Shown: positions 1 to 9,615 of the stretch, piece by piece | How positions within the stretch are numbered: the stretch's first letter is position 1 | How the letters are laid out: the number at the start of each line of letters is the position of its first letter | Assembly: GCA_013146195.2 (NCBI GenBank) | Contig: CM028380.1 | Location: forward strand, 78,682,556-78,746,555 | From: Codonopsis lanceolata | Taxonomy: Eukaryota > Streptophyta > Magnoliopsida > Asterales > Campanulaceae | Length of the DNA stretch: 64,000 nt | Direction: 5' to 3' | The notes under the pieces: model-generated | Told to the model about the DNA's origin: nothing | What the model saw: only the letters and a program-made list of their open reading frames with translations | Databases searched by the model: none | Translations under genes and position numbers: made by a program

Positions 1-2
1 TG

Positions 3-374
3 GTGGCAATCCCTTCTGGATCAGTTCTTCTATTCCCAAGTGAAACATCAGTTGGTGTTGAGGAGATAAATTTTGAGGTGAGGAATTTGATTGTGTTGGA
101 TGGAACATGGTCAAAGGCAAAGCGAATTTACAAGGAGAATCCGTGGTTGAAGTTCTTGCCCCATTTGAAGTTGGATATAGATAAGCTGAGTTTGTATAGT
201 GAAGTTAGGCGCCAGCCTGGAGCCGGATGTTTGTCATCAATTGAAAGCATCGTTTATGCACTCAAGGCCGTAGGCGAGGATCTTGATGGCTTGGATGGTC
301 TGTTGGATGTTTTTGAGTCGATGATTGGAGATCAGAGGCGGTGCATGAATGAAAGGTTGAGTAAAATTTGTTAA
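3..374 (+). CDS. DTW-domain tRNA-uridine aminocarboxypropyltransferase, C-terminal part
   Basis: This is the last 123 codons of a gene that enters from the left edge. The frame is open to the first base, so the real start and N-terminal cysteine motifs lie outside the window. The segment LIVLDGTWSKAKRIY holds the D-x-T-W signature (here DGTW) that names the DTW domain. It is followed by RRQPGAGCLSSIESI, which fits the conserved R-Q-P...S-x-E-x-x stretch of the family. DTW proteins transfer a 3-amino-3-carboxypropyl group from S-adenosylmethionine to tRNA uridines (acp3U). The frame ends at TAA with no sign of damage. Seen: motif and stop. Known: family activity. Inferred: this copy is functional. 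From memory, the Arabidopsis homologue At5g54880 lies next to homologues of two other genes in this window. Confidence 0.85.
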   Translation: MAIPSGSVLLFPSETSVGVEEINFEVRNLIVLDGTWSKAKRIYKENPWLKFLPHLKLDIDKLSLYSEVRRQPGAGCLSSIESIVYALKAVGEDLDGLDGLLDVFESMIGDQRRCMNERLSKIC

Positions 375-978
375 GAGTAAACCTTTTGTACCATTGTCTA
401 GTGATGATGTAGAAATTGCTTAGTTTTATCATTCAGATTTATAAAATACAGAGGTTAGCTAGAAGCAATTGTCTGTTTAGAATGACTGGTTTTAATTTCA
501 TAACGGTCTTGATTGATATACTGTTGACATTCCAAACAATCTTGAATAATCATCTGAATACCTGCTTAGGCAGGTGGAGAAGAGCCCCTGTCCATTTCCC
601 CTGCATAGGCGAGGGTTGCTTATCTGTGGAGCATTTCATTGAATCTTGTGGTTATGCATTTTAGCTTTTTGGAGAGGACTTCTGTGGTAAACTAATCTTT
701 TAACATAAGAAAGGAGGTATTAAAGTAGTTGCTTCCTTGCAAAATTCATACAACAATGTGGAAGAGAATGGTTGAATTTTATTGAGAAACAAGATAACTT
801 GAGTTGCTCATAATGACTCTCTAGCTTTAGCTTTGGATTTTTCCAAAGCCTCTCATCTACTCCGTCAACGACGAGCAGATAAAAAAATTAAAAATGAAAA
901 CAGATTAGTAGTTACATAACCATCTTGTTTAAATTTTTGAGATTTGCACAGAATACGATTGAAGAATCAGTTTGACAG
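375..978. other. 3' flank of DTW gene; no further gene recognised
   Basis: This AT-rich stretch presumably holds the 3' UTR of the DTW gene. The 82-codon open frame at 416-664 has no recognisable features and looks like chance. No RNA gene or repeat was seen. A short coding-like piece around 835-885 could not be assigned. Confidence 0.4.
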
Positions 979-1079
979 CTGCAAATGCCAGGACAACTGA
1001 ATCAGCATCTAAAGTTATTCTTGAACTTAGCATGAACCACAATGAACAAGAGCACAGTAGTTTAATGGCAGTTGAGATA
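979..1079 (+). pseudogene. Possible last exon of an unrecognised gene, 5' half (split by Copia-1)
   Basis: A splice-acceptor-like tract (ttgacag) at 972-978 precedes an open frame that runs to the Copia-1 border at 1079. If the retrotransposon and one copy of its AGATA target duplication are removed, the frame continues without a break into 7603-7671 and ends at TGA. This gives about 57 codons, including the pieces ESASKVILELSMNH and LDLEAWISGLERI. It is leucine/glutamate-rich and probably helical. I do not recognise the protein and cannot see upstream exons between the DTW gene and this piece. It may be an alternative 3' exon or a gene remnant. It may also be a chance open frame, although the join across the insertion favours real coding. 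Confidence 0.3.
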
Positions 1080-1359
1080 TGTTAGTTTGGCAAAGTTATC
1101 CATGAATGAACGAGCTCAGATGTGGAGAGAGAAGAGGTTATCTTATTGATTATTCAAGTGAAAATTACAGCCTAACAGAATCTAGAAGATACATTCATAT
1201 GAAGTATAGCTGGATTACATGTTAATGACCACTAACAGAGTCAGTTAAACCCCACTCTCCACTTGTAACCGACTCTACTTGACTATGCAATCACCTGCAA
1301 GTGCACCCACTGTATGTTGCTGCTGCTTATGTTGTTTTATGCAATCCTGTACATTAACA
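1080..1359 (-). repeat. Copia-1 3' LTR (280 bp)
   Basis: It matches 7307-7597 almost base for base apart from the 11-bp duplication in that copy. It is bounded by TG and CA and preceded on the element strand by the polypurine tract at 1360-1371. Confidence 0.95.
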
Positions 1360-1371
1360 TCCCCCCTCAAG
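1360..1371 (-). promoter_or_regulatory. Copia-1 polypurine tract
   Basis: On the element strand TTGAGGGGGGA ends exactly at the 3' LTR. This is where plus-strand DNA synthesis starts in LTR elements. Confidence 0.85.
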
Positions 1372-1919
1372 TTGAAAGGGGAAAACAAATTAAACCCTTT
1401 CAACTTGGTAAGAAAGAAACCAATCTGAGTAGAAGCCAAAGACTTGGTGAACAGGTCTGCAGGCTGAGAAGAAGTGGGAATATGAGCAGTAGTAATGAGA
1501 CCCTTAACAATCTTGTCTCGAATAAGATGACAATCTATTTCAATGTGCTTTGTCCTTTCATGAAAGACATGATTAGCAGCAATGCTTAAAGCAGCCTTAT
1601 TATCACAAAACATCTATACTGGAGTAATATTACAGACTTGAAGATCGCGTAGCAAGGCAAGTAACCATGTGATCTCACAGCTGGTGGTAGCCATTGCTCT
1701 ATACTCAGCTTCTGCAGAACTCCGAGCCACAGTACTTTCCTTTTTGGATTTCCAGGAAATCAAAGAATCCCCAAGAACAATACAGTAGCCTGTCACTGAT
1801 TTCCTGGTGGTAGGACAACCCCCCTAATCAGAATCACAATATGCAGTTAGTTTTAAAGAACTACTAGCAGGATAGAGTAAGCCCTGACCAATTGTACCCT
1901 TAAGATAGCTCACAACCTT
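1365..1919 (-). pseudogene. Copia-1 RNase H
   Basis: This is the continuation of pol beyond the nested insertion. The read starts SYLKGTIGQG and runs through CDSD, then TAG where the family has Trp, then GGCPTTRKSVTGY. The typical RNase H blocks follow: SWKSKKESTVARSSAEAEYR, DNKAALSIAANHVFHERTKH and PADLFTKSL. The TAG in place of Trp and a break near 1614 inactivate it. Confidence 0.9.
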
Positions 1920-3331
1920 AAGAAATTTATTTAGTAACCAAAACCGAGATTTTTGTTTAACTAACTAACTAAACTCAAATGAAGAAAAATAGGAATTTTT
2001 GTAAACTTAAAGAAAGCAATAATAAGTAAATTAAATTCAAAGTTGATGAAAGATCCAGTTAATGAACTGAAGCAATTCCAAAAATTAGCTACTGATCATT
2101 GATTCCAACCCGACTCAATTGACTGCAAATAAACCAGTTATAGTTGTTGACAAACGCCTAACACCCAATTTCTCCTTACGGATTCGATAATTAGGAGAAG
2201 CTCGCTAATTATACTCTAATCAAAAGACAACCTTTGAAACGCTCAAAAGATTTAATGTTTTGACAGCTTTAAGATAAGAGAAACCCGATTCTAGACAACG
2301 ATATTAAAGTAATATCATTTAACCTAGATTAATCATCCTCGCAACACGGACCGAATATGCTTGTGATGCCTAAACGGTGTGTCACTTGCTACTCCGTTAG
2401 AACCCGAAGACAATTACGGATCAACGGTTCTCAACTAGCAATGGATTAAAATGCCTAACTAAAATCTGGGCCCTAGAAATTAATTAAACATACTAATCCT
2501 AAGTTACAATTCATTTGCAACAAGAAACATAGAGAATGACTAAATATTTGCCCCAATTTGAGACCTTGAACAATACAGTACACTAGAATCTCACAGTAGC
2601 AATTTTTGAAATAAACTTACGGTTTCATTAACTGGAATAAAAGCTTTTAGTCATAAAACATGACTAAATTTTACTTACAAATTGAAAAGAGAATCAACTT
2701 CACAAGTGATGACAGGAAGAGATTAACTACCCTATTGATCTGTACCTAAGCTTCCCGAATTAAAGTGAGTGAGGGTGAGTGCGTGAAAGAGGGAGAGAGA
2801 GGAAGAGAGAGAGTGCGTGTGGTGAATCTGTGTGTCGAATCTGTCTGTGTCCCCCCTTTGGAGAACTCGCCCCTTCCTTTATAGCTATCTCCCTTCATTT
2901 GCTCCACCATTTCCCAAAAATAGAAGACACGATCTCTTGATTCTCATCCACAAACGAACAGCTTGAAGACCAATTCTTTTCCCAACATTTACAACGTGTT
3001 TGGGAAAAGAAACTAATAAATAAAATGATAATTTTATTTACAGAACTGTCAAAAATGATCAATGTCTGAAATACCCTCTTCTAACTCCTTCAGTCTCGTA
3101 ACAGGACGTACTCTGTTTTTTCGTTTCTGCTACAATATCTTCTAGGTTAGCAAATGTCCATTCGGTACTTGACTTTTTTGCAAAATCTGCCTTTGCTCTA
3201 TCTTTTCTTCCATCCAGCTTCCTTAAGACCTGTGAACACCAATGATGCAAAATACCAGTGAAAGTACAACATTTTACTTAAAATCATAGTGCAAAATCAC
3301 AATAAATGTTGTACTTTATTTAAAGCTATCA
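1920..3331. mobile_element. Unclassified 1.4 kb insertion nested in Copia-1 pol
   Basis: The insertion interrupts the RT/RNase H frame and is flanked by an 11-bp direct repeat, CTCACAACCTT, at 1909-1919 and 3332-3342. No clear terminal inverted repeats, LTR pair or poly(A) tail were seen. On the minus strand it holds a TATAAAG-like box near 2880, a CT-rich tract near 2770-2830 and a 63-codon open frame at 3059-3250 that I do not recognise. It could be a MULE without obvious TIRs, a SINE/LINE-like copy, or a retroelement leader fragment. The target duplication is the firm evidence. Confidence 0.6.
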
Positions 3332-4856
3332 CTCACAACCTTCAAGGCAGCAACCATATGAGGAACCCTGGGAGAGGCCATAAACTGACTGAGAATGTGA
3401 ACTGGGTAAGAGGGATCTGGTCTTGAAATTGTCAGGTAAATTAACCTGCCAATCAACCGTCTATACCTATTTGCATCAGGCAAGAGATCTCCTTTATCTG
3501 CAGCGAAATTATGATGCTGCTCAAGAGGAATAAGAGAAGGAGTAGCACCCTCTTGACCAGTGTCTTTCAGGATATCCAGCACATATTTCCTTTGATGGAT
3601 ATAAATTCCAGTAGAGTTTCGAGCAACCTCAATTCCCAAAAAATACTTGAATGGCCCCAAATATTTAATACTAAAAGAAGAATGAAGATGAGACTTCAAA
3701 CTGGTAATAACAGATGAACTAGAACCAGTTATGAGCAGATCATCCACATAGACTAAAACCACAGTAAAAGAGGAGCCGCGAACTAGGGTAAACAAAGAAT
3801 TATCACAGTGAGACTGAACAAAGCCAAAAGCAAGAAGAGATTTGCTTAGCTTGTGAAACCATTGTCGTGGGGCCTGTTTAAGACCATATAACGACTTAAG
3901 TAATTTGCAGACAACAGGCCTGGAAGAAAAGGGAGAAAGAGAGGAGTAGCCAGGAGGAAGGTCCATAAATACCTCCTCATTCAGGTCTCCATGCAAAAAA
4001 GCATTGGAGACATCCATTTGTGTGATATCCCAGCCCCTAATAGCAGCTAAGGCAAGAAGAGTTCTCGACAAGAGTCATTTTTGCCACAGGGCAAATGTAT
4101 CAAAGAAGTCCAATCCCTCGGTTTGAGTAAAACCCTAGCCACAAGCCTAGCCTTGTATTTGTCTATAGAGCCATCAGGGTTATGTTTTATTCTGTACACC
4201 CACTTACATCCCACAGTCTTTTTATTGAGTGGCAAAGGTTGTAACTCCCAAGTCTTGTTATTTTCCAAAGCCTGAATTTCTAATTCCATAGCTTTACACC
4301 AAAGAGGATCTTTGATAGCTTGTGCATATGTAAGAGGAGCAGTAACTTGAGTAATGTGAGAAAGAAAAGAAAAATAACTAGGAGATATATGATCATAAGT
4401 AAGAACAGAAGAAAGAGCTTGAGGAACCAACCTGGTGGATGTAATAGATGATGGTAGACCTACATAATCACTGAATTTTGCAGGTAACACCTTAGTTCTC
4501 ACTGGTCTTGTAGGGAGAGCGGGTTGAGAAGAAGGAATAGGAGGAGAAGAAGACACAAAAGCAGGAGATGGAGAAGAAGATGAAGAAGGAAATGAAGGGG
4601 GAGACGAGACAGAGCAAGGATCATCAGATTCAACAAAAGGAAAAGAAGAAGAAGGAAAAACTGGAGGAGAGGAGGAAGGAAAAGATGAAGAAGAAGACTG
4701 AAAGGGAAATTCAGATTCATAAAATTTTACATCCCTGCTGTATATGATTTTATGAGTGCTCAGATCATAAAGCTTATAAGTTTTCTTACCAAAAGGATAA
4801 CCTAGAAAAACACATTTAGAAGCTCTAGGTTGAAATTTATCTCTGTTATGTGTCAA
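3332..4856 (-). pseudogene. Copia-1 integrase C-terminus and reverse transcriptase
   Basis: The first part has the C-terminal integrase motif KCVFLGYPFGKKTYKLYD and a low-complexity Ser/Pro linker. The RT start follows (NKTWELQPLP, GCKWVYRIK, YKARLVAR). After a frame break near 4060, the RT palm continues with WDITQMDVSNAFLHGDL, SLYGLKQAPRQW and the catalytic LVYVDDLLITG (YVDD). The frame stops at the border of the nested insertion at 3331. Confidence 0.9.
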
Positions 4857-4967
4857 TGTTGAAGCAAAACATAAGCACCCTAGGATTCTAAGGTGAGTAT
4901 ATTCAGGAGGTTTGTTAAGAAGAACTTCATAAGGTGTTTTAAATTTGAGAACGAGTCGGGAAGTCTA

Positions 4968-5811
4968 TTAATCAAGTAAGTGGCGCTTGTATACAATCCC
5001 CCAAAATCTAATAGGTAAGTGACCCTGAAACCTCAAAGCTCTTGCCATTTCAAGCAAATTTCTATGTTTCCTTTCTACTCTTCCATTTTGTTGGGGAGTT
5101 TCATTGCAAGAGCTTTGATGCAAAATTCCAAGAGAATCCAAAAGAGGGGAGACTGAATTATTAAAGAATTCAGTTCCATTATCGGATCTAATTTCTTTAA
5201 CAGAAGAATTGAATTGTGTTTTAACCATAAAAAGAAAGGTTTGAAGATATTGACAAACAAGATTTTTGGATTTGAGCAAGAAAGTCCAAGTGGACCTTGA
5301 ATAATCATCAACAATGGTGAGAAAAGAAGCACAACCATCATAGGTTAAATGTCTATAGGGTCCCCAAACATCACAATGTAGAATATCAAAAGCATGTGTA
5401 GCATGAGAAGAGCTAATAGGAAAAGGGATTCTTGTTTGTCTAGCATAATGACAAATGTCACATACATATTTATGAATTGAAGAATCAACATTACTGTGTG
5501 CTAAGAAAGGAATATGTTTAAAGACATGAATAGGCAAGTGGCCAAATCTTAAATGCCACAACAATACAGATGAGGAAACAACATGTTAACAAATGTAAGA
5601 AACAATATGTGTAAGATCTGTGAGCGTAGGAGATGATGCAGAAAAATCGGCTTGTAGAGTCCACCTTCGCTCTACCAATCCCCGCTTGTCTCTTACGGAC
5701 TAAGTCCTGAATCAGACAATGAGAGGAATGAAATATGAGAGTACAATGATTATCAATAGTCAATTTATGTCCTGATAAAAGATTGAATTTAAAGTCAGGC
5801 ACATATAACAC
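4968..5811 (-). pseudogene. Copia-1 GAG-pre-integrase and integrase
   Basis: A protease-to-integrase linker piece (LYVPDFKFNLLS) lies at the upstream end. A frameshift near 5560 leads to the integrase zinc region (LWHLRFGHL, then CDICHYAR). The catalytic core shows the first Asp in HCDVWGPY, the second in IRSDNGTEFF, and the PQQNGRVERKHRNL stretch with the catalytic Glu. The frame ends near 4968 before the integrase C-terminal part, which resumes in another frame from 4856. The D, D and E residues are present, so decay is by frame breaks rather than active-site change. Confidence 0.85.
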
Positions 5812-6040
5812 ATTATGAAGAACAAGAGTAGAAGTTAAATGAATTGTTCCTTTATGTGTGATAGGAACAGTTTTACCATTAGGTAAATGAATATTAGAAG
5901 AAATAACAACAGGGTTTTCAAGAAGTTCAAAACAAGAAGTTATATGATCTGTTGCACCAATATCTATAATCCAATCAGTTGGTGTAAATTTTGGACTAGC
6001 TAGACAGACTGGAAAAGCACAACTATGAGAAGAAACAAAC

Positions 6041-7197
6041 TCACCACCATATGAGATTCGGGACTATCCAAAGTGGTAGTCGAGAAGAGATAGCAATTGA
6101 ATTTGAACATTGGTCAAGATAGGGGTTGCGAATTATTGGAAGCGGCGGCATTGACCACGACCTTACACTTGAGGAGGAGTATGCTGCAGATTTCATGTCT
6201 TGAGCTGGAGTGTGAGACACAGATTTTCCTTTGTACTTGGGCATTCTTGAAGGATCAGGCTTAATGCCATAATCCTTATGCCATTCGGGATAGCCATAGA
6301 TGTAAAAACACCTATCTTTAGTGTGTGAGTCTCCATGACAATGTTCACAGAAAAACTTTCCTTTCTTCTTGACATAATTCTTGACATTTGTGTTACCTTT
6401 GCTATATAAAGCTGTAGAGACATCACTTGGAGTCACATTAATTCCAACATTAACAGTACATTGTCTTTGCATTTCTTCTTGCGTTAAGAGTAGAACTGAT
6501 TTACCGATATCAGGCAAAGGATTCATCATCAACATTGACCTCTCATATTGGTAAATTTATCATTCAGACCCATTAGAAATTGTGTCATCTTTTGCATACT
6601 TTCATATTCTTCATGCTTCTGAACGGCACCACAATTACAACCACAAACACATTTTGGTAATTGAATTAGGTTGTGTAATTCATCCCAAAGACCACATAAT
6701 TTAGTGAAATAGGAGTTTCTGAGACATATTCTCGATTTAGTGAAGCAATTTGTTGTCGATTTGAAATATTTGAGGTGCATTGCTCGTGAAAACGAGAATT
6801 CGATCATCCCGCATCTCCTTCGAATTTTAATGAACACAACACTAGACCTGATTTCTCCAGAAATTGCATTTAAAAGCCAGGAGATGATCATGTTGTTACA
6901 TCGATCCCAATGATCAAGATATTTAGAATTGGATTTAGGTCGTTTGTGTTGTCCAGTGATCATTCCTAATTTGTTCTTTGCTGTGAGAGCAATTACAATT
7001 GCTCGTTTCCAGGAATTAAAATTGGACTCTGTGAGAATTTCGGTAACCAACATCATACCTGGATGATCGTTAGGATGTAGATAGAGTGGATGAGAAGTGT
7101 TGAGTTGAATCAATGAGGAATTCAGATCATAAGCATCAGTTTCTTCATCGGAATTGGAAGAACTTGACTCAGAGTCTTCACGATCTTCAGAAGCCAT
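6041..7197 (-). pseudogene. Copia-1 gag
   Basis: The frame starts with ATG at 7197 and an acidic serine-rich leader. The Copia gag N-terminal motif follows: PLYLHPNDHPGM, then a segment with LTESNFNSWKRAI, which fits the UBN2/retrotransposon gag family. A frameshift near 6530 moves the reading into a second frame that carries the zinc knuckle CEHCHGDSHTKDRC (C-x2-C-x4-H-x4-C), followed by YGYPEWH. Gag forms the particle that packages element RNA. The frameshift and stop mean this copy cannot make full-length Gag. Confidence 0.85.
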
Positions 7198-7289
7198 GAT
7201 GAAGGTATGTAATTGTCAAACAGAGAGAAAGAAATTGAAAAATCAATTACGAATGAGAGAAATCGAAATTGATTGAGAATCAATCGGAA

Positions 7290-7306
7290 CCGTGGCTCTG
7301 ATACCA
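7290..7306 (-). promoter_or_regulatory. Copia-1 primer-binding site (initiator-Met tRNA)
   Basis: On the element strand the sequence TGGTATCAGAGCCACGG starts directly after the 5' LTR. TGGTATCAGAGC is the standard plant Copia primer site, complementary to the 3' end of initiator methionine tRNA. Confidence 0.9.
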
Positions 7307-7597
7307 TGTTAGTTTGGCAAAGTTATCCATGAATGAACGAGCTCAGATGTGGAGAGAGAAGAGGTTATCTTATTGATTATTCAAGTGAAAATTACAGCCT
7401 AACAGAATCTAGAAGATACATTTATATGAAGTATAGCTGGATTACATGTTAATGACCACTAACAGACCACTAACAGAGTCAGTTAAACCCCACTCTCCAC
7501 TTGTAACCGACTCTACTTGACTATGCAATCACTTGCAAGTGCACCCACTGTATGTTGCTGCTGCTTATGTTGTTTTATGCAATCCTGTACATTAACA
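7307..7597 (-). repeat. Copia-1 5' LTR (291 bp)
   Basis: It is 11 bp longer than its partner because the string ACCACTAACAG is tandemly duplicated. It probably holds the element promoter. The AGATA target duplication follows at 7598-7602. Confidence 0.95.
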
Positions 7598-7602
7598 AGA
7601 TA

Positions 7603-7671
7603 CTAGAACTGGACCTCGAAGCATGGATTAGTGGGCTTGAGAGGATCATAGCTGCACTGAATGTAGTTTGA
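7603..7671 (+). pseudogene. Possible last exon of an unrecognised gene, 3' half
   Basis: This continues the frame of 979-1079 after the Copia-1 insertion and ends with TGA at 7669-7671. Downstream DNA to about 8100 has the look of a 3' UTR. With the insertion in place the exon could only be made if the whole 6.5 kb element were removed, so the host gene, if real, is probably disrupted in this genome. Confidence 0.3.
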
Positions 7672-8217
7672 AAACGTTCTGTTTTGCCGCGATGAGAGCA
7701 TTATTCATCAGCTGAAGCATTAATGAGTTTTAGTCGTAACATTGTAGTACGAATAAGCTGCTCTCATAGTTGAATGATTGATTTGGGTGCAGGGCCAAGG
7801 ATAGAAGAGTTGAGGAGGGTGTAGAAAGTAGAAACTACAGTAATCAGTCTGTATCATGAGTCTCGTGAGGGCTTTCAAATTTCAATTCAACCATCCACAT
7901 AAATAGCTGTAGCCCGTACGTTCTCCTTTGGTACTTATAGTATCAGTCGGTGTTAATAACTTGTACATCATCTTCATCAACAACAAACTGCTTCAGTCGG
8001 GTTACAGCAGGAACGTCAGGCAACCCCCAAGTGCAGCTGTGTTCGTCGTTATTCAGCTCTACGTTTATATAACGAGTTGAATAGAGCTTGAGCTTTTTGC
8101 GGGTGGGTCATATGGTAATATAGTCATTACCACCTGTAAGATAAATTAAATTTTTATTCTCTCTTCTTTCCTTTATTATTGTAATGTTCAAGTCAAACCG
8201 ACTATTTTTCCAATGCA

Positions 8218-8221
<4 letters not shown>
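7672..8221. other. Intergenic, presumed 3' flank of the split exon
   Basis: No gene, repeat or RNA feature was recognised here. Confidence 0.3.

Positions 8222-8293
<72 letters not shown>
8222..8293. repeat. (AT)n microsatellite, about 36 units
   Basis: A perfect AT dinucleotide run. The open frames drawn through it on both strands (Ile/Tyr runs) are artefacts. Confidence 0.95.
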
Positions 8294-8295
<2 letters not shown>

Positions 8296-8416
8296 AATCA
8301 GAAAATATGTACATCGTAGTACTTAATGATTTTGTAATTAATAAGAGAATATATGTTAAGTTTTTGTTTGAAAATAAGTTAGTTTCACTCAATAAAAAAA
8401 ATTAGAATAACAATTA

Positions 8417-8665
8417 TTCCCTCTATTTTCAAATTATCGTCTTCTTTGACCTAACGCACCGTTTAAGAAAAAATAATTAATTGTATTATAAATATTGATG
8501 AAATGTGTGGTCTCCTTTAATGCCCTTAAATATGTGGTCATAATTAAAGTAAACAAAAAAAGTAAGGGTAAAGTGATAAAAAAATTCCTAAGAAAATGTT
8601 TTGAAATAGGACAATTATTTTAGAATTGACAAAAAAAAAAAACGATAATTTAAAAACAGAGGGAG
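8417..8665. mobile_element. Stowaway-like MITE
   Basis: A 249-bp AT-rich element with terminal inverted repeats (TTCCCTCTATTTTCAAATTA at the left; the right end reads TTTAAAAACAGAGGGAG). It is flanked by TA at 8415-8416 and 8666-8667. The CTCCCTC end and TA duplication fit Tc1/mariner-derived Stowaway MITEs. It has no coding capacity. Confidence 0.8.
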
Positions 8666-8879
8666 TATTTAGGAAGAGAAAATGTATTTAAATTTTAAAT
8701 GCAAAAGAAAAATAGGAATAATAATAAACACGTAGTCAGATGAGCCCAAATTGTTCTGTAAATAGGGTGATAAGTGGGTCAGTCTCCTCACATCAATATT
8801 TAACTTATAAACTTCCCCACACTTTTTTTAACCGATGAAATGACACTTTTTAGGGCAAAAAGATAATTATATTCTTAAT

Positions 8880-9160
8880 GAAATTCGATCGGGCACACAC
8901 TGCATCGCAATTCCGAGTTAATGCATCGCAATTCCAATTTCTACATCAGGAATCCAGTATGTGCATCTCACATCCAAAATTGTGCATAGGGACTTTCTGC
9001 ATTGGGAATCCAGATTGCGCGCCGGGGATCCATGCAAATCCAAAATTGTGCATCGAGATTTTCTGCATCGGAGATCCAATTTGTGCATCGTAAATCCAAA
9101 ATTTTGCATCGAATTTTATTTTTGTATTCTAACTCCAAAATTGGTGCATCATGATTCAAA
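8880..9160. repeat. Degenerate minisatellite built on TGCATCG / ATCCAAAATT words
   Basis: The words tgcatcg, atccaaaattgtgcat and gattttctgcatcgg recur with spacings from about 20 to 50 bp, some changed by point mutation. The open frames on both strands are by-products of this repeat. No link to a known element is visible. Confidence 0.6.
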
Positions 9161-9615
9161 AAGATGTCCAATAACGAAGAGCTTTCTAATCGAGCATTTT
9201 ATTGAACAGTTTGCATGCATAGCAATACACAATAATATATTTATTTTGAATCACACACAAAACAATGAAAAAGAATGAAAATCACTCGAGAAAGTTAATG
9301 ATTTGCCTTGGCCATCAGAAGGATTAAACGAAGAGAATGGAAAGTAGCTCATACTTTCACGTTACCAAATGAACAAGAAGCACAATTGGAAGTGAACTGA
9401 GAGCCTGCGTCACAGACCTTCATCAATTGGCAGCCAAAAATATGAAAAGTTCCCAAAATAATCCCATGTACCTAACATAAATATAACGGTAATTCGCAGA
9501 ACGAATGAGGTCATCAACCTTATGAACATCAATAGCGGACAAACTCGACCATGATGGAGAAGTTGAAGAAATTTATATTGTTTTTGCTCGGGTATTATTG
9601 GAACAAATTAATAAA

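Larger units (their letters stand above)
1080..7597 (-). mobile_element. Copia-1: Ty1/copia LTR retrotransposon, nearly complete, with nested insertion
   Basis: A complete LTR element lies on the minus strand. Both LTRs are present (1080-1359 and 7307-7597), and each starts TGTTAATG and ends CTAACA on the element strand. The flanks carry an exact 5-bp target duplication, AGATA, at 1075-1079 and 7598-7602. A primer-binding site complementary to initiator-Met tRNA (TGGTATCAGAGC) touches the 5' LTR, and a purine tract (GAGGGGGGA) touches the 3' LTR. Domain order on the element strand is gag, zinc knuckle, integrase, reverse transcriptase, RNase H, which is the Copia order. The LTRs differ by about two substitutions plus one 11-bp tandem duplication, so the insertion is recent. 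The coding region is nevertheless dead: the frame is broken in several places, an in-frame TAG replaces a Trp codon in RNase H, and a 1.4 kb insertion splits the pol gene. Confidence 0.95.

Noticed and set aside
7290..7306. tRNA gene fragment
   Set aside because: The TGGTATCAGAGC match is a primer-binding site next to an LTR, not a tRNA gene. The same applies at 38947-38959.
8108..8405. Two long open frames through the AT run on both strands
   Set aside because: They are Ile/Tyr runs caused by the dinucleotide repeat.
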